The position numbers and the translations under genes are program-made. A stretch of DNA of 64,000 bases from Hyphomicrobiaceae bacterium. Lineage in GTDB: Bacteria; Pseudomonadota; Alphaproteobacteria; Rhizobiales; Hyphomicrobiaceae. The notes under the pieces are model-generated. The model was not told the DNA's origin and did no database searches. It saw nothing but the letters and a program-made list of their open reading frames with translations. Below are positions 18,028 to 27,198 of this stretch, piece by piece; the stretch's first letter is position 1; every line of letters starts with the position of its first letter. The stretch is from the NCBI GenBank assembly GCA_021730785.1, contig JAKFWF010000002.1:92181-156180 (forward strand). The letters run 5' to 3'.

Positions 18028-18080
18028 GCAGGTAGAGCAGCGCACGGCGGCTACGCCCTATTCCCTCACGCCCCCCTCCC

Positions 18081-19346
18081 TCACTTTTTCGGTGCTTCCG
18101 TCGCGCCGCTGGCCTTGATCGATGCGATTTCATCAGGCGTGTAGCGCAGGACATGGCTGAGGATCTCGTCCGTGTGCTCGCCCAGCAACGGCGAACGCAC
18201 GACTTCCGTGGGCGAGGCCGACAGCTTGATCGGATTGCCGACCGAGAGATATTTGCCCCGCTTCGGGTGATCGACCTCGACCACCGTGCCGGTTGCGCGC
18301 AGCGACTTGTCCTCGGCCAGTTCCTTCATTGAAAGGATCGGGCCGCACGGGATGTCGAACTCATTGAGGATGTCCATCGCCTCGAACTTGGTCTTGGTCA
18401 TCGTCCACTGTTCGATGCGCCCGAAGATCTCGTTCAGCCGCGGCAGGCGGGCCGGGGGCTTTGCATAGTTCGGGTCGGTCTTCCAGGTAGGCTCGCCGAT
18501 CACGTCGCAGATCGCCTCCCAGACGGGGGCCTGCGTGATGAAGTAGATGTAGGCGTCGGGATCGGCCTCCCAACCCTTGCACTTCAAGATGCGGCCCGGC
18601 TGGCCACCTCCCGAGTCGTTGCCGGCGCGCGGCACGGCGTCACCGAACGCGATGCCTTCGCCGAACTGGGAGTATTCCTTGAGTGGGCCATGGGCGAGGC
18701 GCTGCTGGTCGCGCAGCTTGACGCGACACAAATTCAGCACACCGTCCTGCATGGCGCAGGTGACCTTTTGGCCTTCGCCGGTGACGGTGCGCTGATAGAG
18801 CGCGGTGACGATACCGAGCGCGAGGTGCAGGCCGGTCCCGCTGTCGCCGATCTGGGCGCCGGTGACGAGCGGCAGGCCGTCACGGAAGCCCGTCGTCGAA
18901 GCCGAGCCGCCGGTGCACTGGGCGACGTTCTCGTAGACCTTGCAGTCCTCGTAGGGGCCGGGACCGAAGCCCTTGATGGACGCGACGATCATGCGCGGGT
19001 TGAGGGCATGGATCGTCTCCCAGGGGAAGCCCATGCGGTCGAGCACGCCGGGGCCGAAGTTCTCGACCAGCACGTCGCAGGTCAGGATCAGCCGCTCCAG
19101 CACGGCCTTACCGGTCTTGTTCTTGGTGTCGAGCGTGATCGAGCGCTTGTTGTGGTTCAGCATGGTGAAATACAGCGCGTCGACATTGGGCACATCCATC
19201 AGCTGGCCGCGCGTGATGTCGCCGACGCCGGGCCGCTCGACCTTGATCACGTCGGCGCCGAACCAGGCCAGCAGCTGCGTGCAGGTCGGTCCCGATTGCA
19301 CGTGCGTGAAATCGAGAATGCGGATGCCTTTCAGGGCTTGGGTCAT
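18081..19346 (-). CDS. frc: Formyl-CoA:oxalate CoA-transferase
   Basis: This 421-residue class III CoA-transferase matches Frc closely. It has the N-terminal [20 protein letters not shown], the catalytic Asp in [17 protein letters not shown] near residue 169, and a glycine loop SGGGQPG near residues 256-262, typical of formyl-CoA transferases. It moves CoA from formyl-CoA to oxalate, giving oxalyl-CoA and formate in the cytoplasm. The length is normal for the family. It lies between an Uma2 gene upstream and the formyltransferase-Fhs fusion downstream, on the same strand as oxc. Its first 38 codons are duplicated at 19933-20049. Confidence 0.93.
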   Translation of the reverse strand: MTQALKGIRILDFTHVQSGPTCTQLLAWFGADVIKVERPGVGDITRGQLMDVPNVDALYFTMLNHNKRSITLDTKNKTGKAVLERLILTCDVLVENFGPGVLDRMGFPWETIHALNPRMIVASIKGFGPGPYEDCKVYENVAQCTGGSASTTGFRDGLPLVTGAQIGDSGTGLHLALGIVTALYQRTVTGEGQKVTCAMQDGVLNLCRVKLRDQQRLAHGPLKEYSQFGEGIAFGDAVPRAGNDSGGGQPGRILKCKGWEADPDAYIYFITQAPVWEAICDVIGEPTWKTDPNYAKPPARLPRLNEIFGRIEQWTMTKTKFEAMDILNEFDIPCGPILSMKELAEDKSLRATGTVVEVDHPKRGKYLSVGNPIKLSASPTEVVRSPLLGEHTDEILSHVLRYTPDEIASIKASGATEAPKK

Positions 19347-19375
19347 GGGTGGTGGTTTCCTTGGGGATTTCGCGA

Positions 19376-19936
19376 TTAAAACGTAATGGTCTGATATATC
19401 GCCGAGAGCGGGAGTTTTAGCCCCACGCTGTCGAGCTCAAGAACGTCGCCAGGATAGAGTTCACGCGTCACCCAGGCTTCGCTGCGGCACATGATCTCGA
19501 CTTTCGGAATGTCCTGGGCCACGAGCACGTATTCCTGCAACGAGGGGATCTGCAGGTAGTTGAGACGCTTCTCGCCGCGATCGAGGCGAGCGGTCGATGG
19601 CGACGTCACTTCGATGAGAAGAACCGGCTCTTTGCGATAGAGGCGCTCACGATCCGTCTGCGCGCACGACACTAAGATGTCGGGATAATAGCCGTCACTA
19701 TCGATACGAGGATCGACGCGGAGTTTCATGGCGGCCTGAAACACCTGGCACTTGCCAATGAGTGGACCAGCGATCAGGACGATCAGGTTCGTGCAAATCA
19801 GATTATGTACATCGGTCCCGCCGGACATCGCGAACAGCACGCCGTCGATCAACTCGTGGCGCGTCGTTGCTGCTTCCTCGAACGCCAGATAGTCGTCGAA
19901 AGACATCCGCGCCGATTTTTTGAGTGCGCCGTTCAT
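19376..19936 (-). CDS. Uma2 family PD-(D/E)XK nuclease-like protein, copy 1
   Basis: This 186-residue protein matches the Uma2 family: an N-terminal helix [21 protein letters not shown], then YYPDILVSC, then [19 protein letters not shown] with the acidic and Lys residues of the nuclease fold. Uma2 proteins are predicted endonucleases, abundant in cyanobacteria and some proteobacteria and often spread by transfer. Activity is unproven. The start overlaps the stop of the frc remnant (ATGA). It interrupts the oxc-frc gene order. Confidence 0.8.
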   Translation of the reverse strand: MNGALKKSARMSFDDYLAFEEAATTRHELIDGVLFAMSGGTDVHNLICTNLIVLIAGPLIGKCQVFQAAMKLRVDPRIDSDGYYPDILVSCAQTDRERLYRKEPVLLIEVTSPSTARLDRGEKRLNYLQIPSLQEYVLVAQDIPKVEIMCRSEAWVTRELYPGDVLELDSVGLKLPLSAIYQTITF

Positions 19937-20049
19937 GTGCGTCCTGTGGTCGGCTGTTCGACCTTGAACACGTCAGCGTCGAACCAGGCCGGCCCAGATT
20001 GCACGTGCGTCAAATCGAGAATGCGGATGCCTTTCAGGGCTTGGGTCAT
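19933..20049 (-). pseudogene. Duplicated 5' end of frc (38 codons)
   Basis: This short frame begins [12 protein letters not shown] as frc does and continues THVQSGP. It then lacks six codons in frame relative to frc, resumes as [13 protein letters not shown], and stops. The DNA match to the frc start includes about 20 bases of leader (ATGGGTGGTGG, then TTCCTTGGGG). It is a truncated tandem copy of the frc 5' end, separated from the true gene by Uma2 copy 1. It could still provide a ribosome-binding site and coupling for Uma2 copy 1. Confidence 0.85.
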
Positions 20050-20152
20050 GGGTGGTGGGTTCCTTGGGGGGCTACTGTTATTCGTCGCTGTTGGTCCGTG
20101 TTTCCGGCCCTGCGATGTGTACTTATTGCCCGGTCACTTCTCAGCTGGGTTA

Positions 20153-20728
20153 TCAGGGGGCGGCAGTTTCGAGACCAACCCTGCGGTAGAAAGTCTCGAC
20201 ATTTGTCGACATGCCGATACTTTCGAATGTCACGATGCTGTCTCGCAGGAAGAGTTCCCGCTGCCATGATGTGCGGCGGCGAAAAATCTCCAGTTCCATC
20301 GCGTCTTGTGACAGCAGGACATACTCCACCAAGGCCACTGACTTCTTGTAGGCCTCGAATTTTTCCGTTCGATCAAGTCGTTCGGTGCTCGGTGAGAGTA
20401 TCTCGACGATCAGGACCGCACTGGTACGGAAGTAAGGATCGCGATCCGTCTCGTCGCAGCTGACAAAAACGTCTGGGTAGTAATATCTTTCCGTCTCGTT
20501 GGTTTTGACTTGCAACTTGAGTTCGGCTGTAAACACTTGGCAAGTGTCCGGTACCTTGGTCATCAAGAATGCAAACACATTGCCTCGAATGAGGCCATGT
20601 CGGGCGCTGGCGCCCGACATGGCGTAAACAGCTCCATCGATGAACTCATGCCGCATCTGGCCATCGTTGTCCGACGCCAGATATTCGGCAGCGGATATAT
20701 GTGTGAATTTCCTGGCGGTTAGCGACAT
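20153..20728 (-). CDS. Uma2 family PD-(D/E)XK nuclease-like protein, copy 2
   Basis: This 191-residue Uma2-family protein has the N-terminal ISAAEYLASDNDGQMRHEFI, the metal-site YYYPDVFVSCDETDRD, and VLIVEILSPSTERLDRTEK. It shares the same order of motifs with copy 1 but differs through most of its length, so the two are diverged paralogs rather than a recent copy. It lies between oxc and the frc remnant on the same strand. No partner gene suggests its target. Confidence 0.8.
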   Translation of the reverse strand: MSLTARKFTHISAAEYLASDNDGQMRHEFIDGAVYAMSGASARHGLIRGNVFAFLMTKVPDTCQVFTAELKLQVKTNETERYYYPDVFVSCDETDRDPYFRTSAVLIVEILSPSTERLDRTEKFEAYKKSVALVEYVLLSQDAMELEIFRRRTSWQRELFLRDSIVTFESIGMSTNVETFYRRVGLETAAP

Positions 20729-20770
20729 GGCAAATCCATCTCTCCGCTAGTGGCTTGTCGTACCTAGGTC

Positions 20771-22486
20771 TCAAGCCTTCTTCACCACGCTCTGCGGGTT
20801 GAGATTGCCGATGCGACCACTCTCGGTGCCGGCCTTCTCGTCGATCACGGCGTTGATCAGCGTTGGCTTGCCTGAATCCATCGCAGTGTTCACGGCGCGG
20901 TAGAGTTCTTCCGGCGAGGTCGCCTGCACGCCGACGCCGCCGAACGCTTGCATCATCATGTCGTAGCGGGCGTTCTTGACGAACACGGTGGTGGCCACAT
21001 CGGCGCCGCCTGATGGGTTCGTGTCGGTGCCGCGGTAGATGCCGTTGTTGTTGAACACGACGACGCAGATGGGAAGATTGTACCGGCAGATGGTCTCGAT
21101 TTCCATGCCGGAGAAGCCGAACGCGCTGTCGCCTTCGACCGCCAGCACCGGCTTGCCGGTCTCGATGGCCGCGCCGATGGCATAGCCCATGCCGATGCCC
21201 ATCACGCCCCAGGTGCCGACGTCGAGGCGCTTTCTCGGCTGGTACATGTCGATGATACTGCGGGCGAAATCTAGGGTATTGGCGCCTTCGTTGACCAGAA
21301 TCGCATCGGGACGTTCGCGCACGATCTTCTTCAGGGCACCGAGTGCCGAGTGGAAGTTCATCGGCAGCGAATTGCTGAGCAGCTGCGATGCCATCTTGGC
21401 GAGGTTGACTTCCTTGCGCTGGTGGATCGCGCCGGTCCAGGCGGAGGGCGGCGCCGGCCATTCACGTCCGAGGCCGGCGAGCAGTGCCGACACGCAGGAG
21501 CCGATGTCGCCCACGATCGGCGCGCCGATCGCAACGTTGCTGTCCATTTCGGTCGGCGCGATATCGACTTGGATGAACGTCTGTGTTCCGCGCTCACCCC
21601 AGGTCTTGCCTTTGCCGTGCGACAGCAGCCAGTTGAGCCGGGCGCCGATCAGCATCACGACGTCGGCTTCCTTCAGCACCGAAGATCGGGCGGCACTTGC
21701 GCACAGCGGATGCGTGTCGGGCAGTAGACCCTTGGCCATGCTCATGGGCAGATAGGGGATGCCGGTTTTCTCGATCAGCGTGCGGATATCGGCATCGGCT
21801 TGCGCATAGGCAGCACCCTTGCCGAGGATGATCAGCGGGCGCTTTGCGCCCTTCAGCAGGTCGAGCGCGCGCAACACCGCATCCGATGCCGGGATCTGGC
21901 GCGGGGCCGCGTCGACGACCTTGATCAGGGACTTGGCACCGGCCACCGCATCCATCGCCTGGCCGAGCAGTTTGGCTGGCAGGTCGAGATAGACGCCGCC
22001 GGGACGGCCCGACACGGCCGAGCGGATGGCGCGCGCGACGCCGACGCCGATGTCTTCGGCGTGCAGGACGCGATAGGCCGCCTTGCAGTGCGGTCGCGCC
22101 ACTGCCAGCTGGTCCATTTCTTCGTAGTCGCCTTGCTGCAGATCGACGATCTCGCGTTCGGACGAGCCGCTGATCAGGATCATCGGGAAGCAGTTGGTGG
22201 TGGCGTTGGCGAGCGCGGTCACGCCGTTGAGAAAGCCTGGTGCCGACACGGTCAGGCAGACACCGGGCTTCTGCGTCAGGTAGCCGGCGATGGCAGCCGC
22301 GTGGCCCGCATGCTGTTCGTGCCGGAAGGAGATGACGCGCATGCCCTGGGCCTGGGCGAACCGGCCGAGATCGGTGATCGGGATGCCCGGCACGCCATAG
22401 ATGGTGGTGATGCCGTTGAGCTTGAGCGCGTCGATGACGAGATGGAAGCCATCCGTCAGGTTCTGTGATTGCGTTTCGCTTGTCAT
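20771..22486 (-). CDS. oxc: Oxalyl-CoA decarboxylase (ThDP-dependent)
   Basis: This 571-residue ThDP enzyme matches oxalyl-CoA decarboxylase. It has the N-terminal [14 protein letters not shown] and [19 protein letters not shown] with the catalytic Glu, and then [20 protein letters not shown]. The C-terminal ThDP/Mg motif reads [21 protein letters not shown], close to the GDSAFGFS of known Oxc. It converts oxalyl-CoA to formyl-CoA and CO2. The start at 22486 follows GGAGAGGG. A GTG at 22573 would add 29 residues and is unlikely. It lies 83 bases after the GntR regulator gene. Confidence 0.94.
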   Translation of the reverse strand: MTSETQSQNLTDGFHLVIDALKLNGITTIYGVPGIPITDLGRFAQAQGMRVISFRHEQHAGHAAAIAGYLTQKPGVCLTVSAPGFLNGVTALANATTNCFPMILISGSSEREIVDLQQGDYEEMDQLAVARPHCKAAYRVLHAEDIGVGVARAIRSAVSGRPGGVYLDLPAKLLGQAMDAVAGAKSLIKVVDAAPRQIPASDAVLRALDLLKGAKRPLIILGKGAAYAQADADIRTLIEKTGIPYLPMSMAKGLLPDTHPLCASAARSSVLKEADVVMLIGARLNWLLSHGKGKTWGERGTQTFIQVDIAPTEMDSNVAIGAPIVGDIGSCVSALLAGLGREWPAPPSAWTGAIHQRKEVNLAKMASQLLSNSLPMNFHSALGALKKIVRERPDAILVNEGANTLDFARSIIDMYQPRKRLDVGTWGVMGIGMGYAIGAAIETGKPVLAVEGDSAFGFSGMEIETICRYNLPICVVVFNNNGIYRGTDTNPSGGADVATTVFVKNARYDMMMQAFGGVGVQATSPEELYRAVNTAMDSGKPTLINAVIDEKAGTESGRIGNLNPQSVVKKA

Positions 22487-22569
22487 GATTTGGCCCTCTC
22501 CCAGGTTCCCGATGATCGTGTCTTGAACTGTGGCCATGCGGGGCACCTGTTCGTTGCCCCGCCGGCTGC

Positions 22570-23256
22570 TCACTCGATGTCGACGAATTTGTCCACGTGC
22601 TGGCGCAGTTTCAGCGTGTGCTCGCGCACCAGCCGCTCGGCGCGGTCGGCGTCGCGTGCCTCGAGGGCTGCCACGATATCCTTGTGATCGGCGATCGAGC
22701 GCTGGGCGCGATCCTGTTCAACGATCGTGCGCTGGCGGATCGCCCGCACATGAAAGAACAGCTTGTCGGTCATTTCAGCCAGCAGAGCGCACTGCGACAA
22801 GGCGATGATCGCCTGATGAAAGCGAATGTTGGCGTCGGAATACTCGCCGAGCTTCTGGGCGATTTTATCCGAAGAGAACACGTCTACCAGCTCGTGCAGC
22901 CGAGCGATCTCGGCATCGGTTGCAACCATGGTCGCCAGCCGGGCCGCCATGCTTTCAAGGGCCGCCCACACCGTGATCATTTCCAGGATTTCGTTTTTTG
23001 TGCGTCGCACGATATAGATGCCGCGGCGCGGCACGATGCGAACAAGGCCTTCCTGATCGAGTTGGGCGAGTGCTTCCCGCAGCGGCGTGCGGCTGACGCC
23101 GAAATCCGCCGACAGCTGCCGCTCGTCGAGCCGCAACTCGGCGTCGGGCGCATAAATGTTCAGTTCCATGATGGCCGTGCGCAGCGCCTCGTAGGCGCGC
23201 ACTTTCAAGCTCTGCGGCTCGGCCAGTGGAACAAGTTTGATCTGTGTCGACGTCAT
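22570..23256 (-). CDS. GntR family regulator, FCD subfamily, likely controls oxalate genes
   Basis: This 228-residue protein has an N-terminal winged helix ([17 protein letters not shown], then [19 protein letters not shown], then [14 protein letters not shown]). An FCD effector domain follows, with the metal/ligand residues in [13 protein letters not shown] and [21 protein letters not shown] regulators usually repress, releasing DNA when an organic acid binds. It is the first gene before oxc on the same strand and lies opposite the TTT transporter. Two palindromes in the shared upstream region are likely operators. The start at 23256 was chosen over the TTG-initiated extension. Confidence 0.88.
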   Translation of the reverse strand: MTSTQIKLVPLAEPQSLKVRAYEALRTAIMELNIYAPDAELRLDERQLSADFGVSRTPLREALAQLDQEGLVRIVPRRGIYIVRRTKNEILEMITVWAALESMAARLATMVATDAEIARLHELVDVFSSDKIAQKLGEYSDANIRFHQAIIALSQCALLAEMTDKLFFHVRAIRQRTIVEQDRAQRSIADHKDIVAALEARDADRAERLVREHTLKLRQHVDKFVDIE

Positions 23257-23332
23257 CGAAAACCAACCGCCATCGGCATGAGGTTTCGCCCGCTCCAGGA
23301 CCAAAGTTCTATCCCTACGGGCGCTCTGGTTC

Positions 23333-23351
23333 TTGGCATACCATATGCCAA
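23333..23351. promoter_or_regulatory. Palindromic operator candidate 1 (GntR)
   Basis: TTGGCATA-CCA-TATGCCAA is a perfect 8-bp inverted repeat with a 3-base centre, 77 bases upstream of the gntR start. Its half-site TGGCATA resembles TGGTATA of the second palindrome, as expected for one regulator binding both. Confidence 0.6.
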
Positions 23352-23595
23352 CCAAACGAAAGTTGGCTAGAACTTTTTCAGAATTGCTGGTCGACTGGGT
23401 GGAACGGCGCAGTTTTTAGTCTGCATACAAATAAAAATTCCGACCTTGCTCGATCCTCGCAGAGCACTCCGCAAGCCGACAGCAGTGCAAGGTCGACCGC
23501 GGACTCGCGCCGTAGTCAGACTGGAGGGGTGGGGGACTAAAAATCGAGTTGTCGCAAAATAGTCAATTGACTCGCTCGCCGATCTGATTTCCTAA

Positions 23596-23612
23596 TGGTA
23601 TACTTTATACCA
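23596..23612. promoter_or_regulatory. Palindromic operator candidate 2 (GntR)
   Basis: TGGTATA-CTT-TATACCA is a perfect 7-bp inverted repeat with a 3-base centre, 114 bases upstream of the TTT transporter start. The TGGTATAC type of half-site is common for FCD-group GntR regulators. Confidence 0.65.
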
Positions 23613-23725
23613 GACCTCGAAAATGTGCCGGGACGGACGGTCTGGAAGCGCGTAAGCTTGAGCGGTTATTTGTCTGCGTCTTCGTAAATCGGCAGCATAG
23701 CCGATGACGAACCAGGGGGAAATCG

Positions 23726-25459
23726 GTGGAAGAAATCAACTCGCTGTTGCAGGGCTTCGCTGTGGCCCTGACGCCCTATAATCTGGTACTGATGCTGGTC
23801 GGCATCGTTTTGGGCGTCATCATAGGAGTTCTGCCGGGGCTCGGGGGCGCCAATGGCGTGGCTATCCTCTTGCCGCTGACATTTTCGATGTCGCCGACGT
23901 CAGCGATTATCATGCTTTCGTGCATCTACTGGGGGGCCCTGTTCGGCGGCGCAATCACGTCGATATTATTCAATATACCAGGCGAACCTTGGTCGGTGGC
24001 CACCACCTTTGATGGCCACCCCATGGCCCAGAAGGGGCGGGCCGACGAGGCGCTCACGGCAGCTTTCACGTCCTCGTTCGTCGGCGCCCTGGTCGCTGTG
24101 CTGCTGATCACATTTCTCGCGCCGCTGGTGGCAAGGTTCGCCTTGAAATTCGGTCCGGCCGAATTCTTTGCCGTCTATTTCCTGACGTTCGCCAGCTTCA
24201 TCGGCATGGGCAAGGGATCGCCCTTCAAAGTGATTGCTTCGATGTGCCTCGGCTTCGCTCTAGGGGCGGTTGGCCTTGATAAAGTGACAGGCACATTGCG
24301 CATGACCTTCGGGCACGAAGAGTTGCTGAACGGTTTCGACTTCCTGATTGCCGTGATCGGGCTGTTTGGCATCGGCGAAATTCTATCGTCCATGGAAAGC
24401 GGGCTGAAATTCTCGGGCAGCCATGCGACGATCCGCTTCGACGCGGTGCTGCGCACCTGGAAAACACTATTGACCTATTGGGCAACTTCGATCCGCAGCT
24501 GCATCATCGGCTGCTGGATGGGAATTACGCCGGGTGGTGCAACACCTGCCTCGTTCATGAGCTACGGACTGGCGAAGAAATTCTCCAAGAACGGCCACAA
24601 CTTCGGCAAGGGTGAAATCGAGGGCGTGATCGCTCCCGAGACCGCTGCGCACGCGGCCGGTACCAGCGCCCTGTTGCCGATGCTTACGCTTGGTATTCCA
24701 GGCTCGCCAACGGCCGCCGTGCTGCTGGGCGGCCTCATGATCTGGGGATTGCAGCCAGGTCCGCTGCTGTTTGTCGAGCAAAAGGAGTTCGTGTGGGGCC
24801 TGATTGCCTCCATGTACCTCGGCAACGTGGTCGGCTTGATCGTGGTCTTGACCTGCGTTCCCCTGTTCTCCGCAATTTTGCGGGTGCCTTTTTCGATCAT
24901 CGCGCCGGTCATCCTGGTGATCTGCGCAATTGGCGCCTTCACAGTGCATAATTCAATGTTCGACGTGTGGTTGATGCTCGGCTTCGGGGTCATGGGTTAC
25001 GTTTTCCAGAAGCTCGATTACCCACTGCCGCCACTGGTGCTGGCGATCGTGCTTGGTGACAAGGCCGAGGAAGGTTTCCGGCAGGCATTACTCGGCAGCC
25101 AGGGCAGCCTGACGATCTTCTGGTCCAATCCACTGGTCGCCTCGATCATGGGGCTGGGTGCCATCCTGCTGTTCTGGCCACTGTTGAGCTGGATCAAGGA
25201 GCGGAAAGCCGTCCCGGCGATGCAAGCACACGGGGTCGTTGGCGGCGCCGGCAATAGCCAGGATCAAATCGGCCGGTTGGCGCAGTTGCGGCAGAGGAAT
25301 GCGGAACTGAAGCAGAAACTTGCCGCTGCCATGATTGAGCACGATGGCCTGCAGGCGACTACCATCGATCAGCTCGAAGCCGATAATCGGACGCTTGAAG
25401 CGCGGCTTGAGCGCTACGAGATGGAAATCGCGAACTCTCGAAAAGATCGCGGCAACTGA
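23726..25459 (+). CDS. Tripartite tricarboxylate transporter, large membrane subunit (TctA type)
   Basis: This 577-residue protein is the large permease subunit of a TTT system, with about eleven to twelve membrane segments. Family motifs are GVLPGLGGANGVAILLPLTF near residues 36-55, the FGGAITSILFNIPGEP stretch, and GITPGGATPASFMSYG in the second half. From about residue 514 a 64-residue charged tail follows with heptad-like helices (RLAQLRQRNAELKQK and TIDQLEADNRTLEARLERY). TctA proteins are usually about 500 residues, so this coiled-coil extension is unusual. It starts with GTG after AGGGGGA. Position opposite gntR-oxc suggests import of oxalate or a related dicarboxylate. Confidence 0.9.
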   Translation: MEEINSLLQGFAVALTPYNLVLMLVGIVLGVIIGVLPGLGGANGVAILLPLTFSMSPTSAIIMLSCIYWGALFGGAITSILFNIPGEPWSVATTFDGHPMAQKGRADEALTAAFTSSFVGALVAVLLITFLAPLVARFALKFGPAEFFAVYFLTFASFIGMGKGSPFKVIASMCLGFALGAVGLDKVTGTLRMTFGHEELLNGFDFLIAVIGLFGIGEILSSMESGLKFSGSHATIRFDAVLRTWKTLLTYWATSIRSCIIGCWMGITPGGATPASFMSYGLAKKFSKNGHNFGKGEIEGVIAPETAAHAAGTSALLPMLTLGIPGSPTAAVLLGGLMIWGLQPGPLLFVEQKEFVWGLIASMYLGNVVGLIVVLTCVPLFSAILRVPFSIIAPVILVICAIGAFTVHNSMFDVWLMLGFGVMGYVFQKLDYPLPPLVLAIVLGDKAEEGFRQALLGSQGSLTIFWSNPLVASIMGLGAILLFWPLLSWIKERKAVPAMQAHGVVGGAGNSQDQIGRLAQLRQRNAELKQKLAAAMIEHDGLQATTIDQLEADNRTLEARLERYEMEIANSRKDRGN

Positions 25460-25504
25460 TCCACTGAACTCACAATGCAAACAAGTCCTGGGAGGAATAA
25501 GTCC

Positions 25505-26533
25505 ATGATGAAACTGTGCAAACCAGCCGGCGCTGTTGCAGTTAAGCTCGGTCTTCTACTCATCGCAGCGGCAGTGGCGTCACCGGCCGTAGCGCAAACT
25601 TGGGAACCAACCAAGCCGGTAACTTTCGTGATCCCTGCTGGCTCCGGCGGCGGCGCCGACCAGATGGCCCGCTTTATCCAAGGGGTGGTTGCTAAGAACA
25701 ATCTGATGAAGCAGCCCATGATCGCGATCAACAAGGGCGGTGGGGCGGGCGCTGAAGGCTTTCTGGACGTCAAGAAAAATAATGGCGATGCCCACACCAT
25801 CGTGATCACCTTGTCGAACCTGTTCACCACCCCGCTCGCAACAGGCGTGCCCTTCAGTTGGAAGGACCTGACGCCGGTTTCGATGCTGGCGCTCGACCAG
25901 TTCGTCCTCTGGGTCAACAGCGAGGCACCTTACAAGTCGGCCAAGGAATATGTCGACGCAGTGAAGGCGGGCGACGACAAGAAGTTCAAGATGGGGGGCA
26001 CCGGCTCGAAGCAGGAAGACCAGATCATCACGGTTGCCATTGAAAAAGTGACGGCGCCGAAGAAGATCACCTACATTCCGTATGCTGGCGGTGGCGCGGT
26101 TGCCACTCAGTTGGTCGGCAAACACGTGGACTCGACCGTGAATAATCCGATCGAGGCGGTTTCGCAGTGGAAAGCCGGGGCACTGCGCGCGTTGTGCATT
26201 TTCGACAGCAAGCGGAGCATTTACACTGCCAAAGTGACTCAGAATCAGGCCTGGTCGGATATCCCAACCTGCAAGGAATCCGGTCTCGACGTGCAATACC
26301 AGATGTTGCGCGGCATCTTCATGTCGCCCGGTGTGAAGCCGGAACAGGTCGCCTACTACGTCGAATTGTTCAAGAAGATCATGGCCACCGACGATTGGAA
26401 GAAATTCATGGAGGATGGTGCGTTCAATCAGACCACCATGTCGGGCGATGAATTCAAGACTTGGGTCGAAGCCAACGAGAAACTGCATTATGACCTGATG
26501 AAGGAAGCAGCATTTCTTGCCCCAGGCAAATAA
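25505..26533 (+). CDS. TTT transporter periplasmic substrate-binding protein (TctC/Bug type)
   Basis: This 342-residue protein has a signal peptide (LGLLLIAAAVASPAVAQ) and a Bug-type binding fold: WEPTKPVTFVIPAGSGGGADQMAR and the ligand-loop INKGGGAGAEGFLDVK. TctC proteins capture carboxylates in the periplasm and deliver them to TctA/TctB. It lies 45 bases after the tctA stop, with GGGAGGA before the tandem ATG ATG start. Gene order is A-C-B, not the common C-B-A. The ligand is not defined by sequence; oxalate is inferred from context. Confidence 0.88.
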   Translation: MMKLCKPAGAVAVKLGLLLIAAAVASPAVAQTWEPTKPVTFVIPAGSGGGADQMARFIQGVVAKNNLMKQPMIAINKGGGAGAEGFLDVKKNNGDAHTIVITLSNLFTTPLATGVPFSWKDLTPVSMLALDQFVLWVNSEAPYKSAKEYVDAVKAGDDKKFKMGGTGSKQEDQIITVAIEKVTAPKKITYIPYAGGGAVATQLVGKHVDSTVNNPIEAVSQWKAGALRALCIFDSKRSIYTAKVTQNQAWSDIPTCKESGLDVQYQMLRGIFMSPGVKPEQVAYYVELFKKIMATDDWKKFMEDGAFNQTTMSGDEFKTWVEANEKLHYDLMKEAAFLAPGK

Positions 26534-26581
26534 TGCAATCTTCCCTGACGGCGACTGACCGCGGCATTGCGAGAAACCAAA

Positions 26582-27103
26582 ATGAGTAACAACAACGATA
26601 CACAGGATGAGCCGGCTCTGGCGACTAACCGGACCGCGGACATTCTGGTCGCAATCTTTTTCTTGGTGGCGAGCGCGGTCGTCATCTACGACAGCAACAG
26701 GCTGGGATACGGGTGGCGCGACGGTGAAGGGCCAGCCCCGGGATACTTTCCCTTTTTCGTTGCCGTTGTCATGATGGGGGCGAGTCTGGTCAATCTCGCC
26801 CGGGCACTGCTTGGCACTGAAAAAGATGCTGGCGATTCGTTCGTCTCCAAAGTCGGGTTCGGGCGCGTCTTGCAAGTGCTGATCCCGACCATCGTCTATG
26901 TCGGGTTGATCCAGTTTCTCGGCATCTATGTCGCTTCGGCGATTTTCATTATCGGCTTCATGCTCGTGTTCGGTCGTGAAGGCGTGCTCACCACCTTTGC
27001 GGTTGGCCTCGGGGTGCCGATAGCGTTGTACTTCATGTTTGAGAAGTGGTTCCTGGTGCCGCTGCCGAAGGGGCCGCTCGAGGCCTTGCTGGGCCTGAGC
27101 TGA
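26582..27103 (+). CDS. TTT transporter small membrane subunit (TctB type)
   Basis: This 173-residue protein has four membrane segments, including TADILVAIFFLVASAVVIYD and the pair IYVASAIFIIGFMLVF and FAVGLGVPIALYFMFE. The WRDGEGPAPGYFPFFVAV stretch after the first segment is typical of TctB. It completes the three-gene TTT system, 48 bases after the binding-protein gene. The start at 26582 (MSNNN) is five codons inside the longest frame. Confidence 0.85.
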   Translation: MSNNNDTQDEPALATNRTADILVAIFFLVASAVVIYDSNRLGYGWRDGEGPAPGYFPFFVAVVMMGASLVNLARALLGTEKDAGDSFVSKVGFGRVLQVLIPTIVYVGLIQFLGIYVASAIFIIGFMLVFGREGVLTTFAVGLGVPIALYFMFEKWFLVPLPKGPLEALLGLS

Positions 27104-27198
27104 GCGTGTGGCTGGCGGCAGGGCGTGAGCACGACGGGATAGCGGGTTGACGTCCGAACTCGAAGCCGTGCCTTTGAGACATTTTGAACCGAGCGCCG

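Larger units (their letters stand above)
23257..23725. promoter_or_regulatory. Divergent control region between gntR-oxc and the TTT transporter
   Basis: This 469-base region holds the promoters of both divergent transcription units and two related palindromes (23333-23351 and 23596-23612). It is more AT-rich than the flanking genes. No gene was recognised in it; small frames show no motifs. Confidence 0.65.

Noticed and set aside
22487..22573. GTG-initiated 29-residue extension of oxalyl-CoA decarboxylase.
   Set aside because: Known Oxc proteins begin close to the ATG at 22486, which has a good ribosome-binding site (GGAGAGGG).
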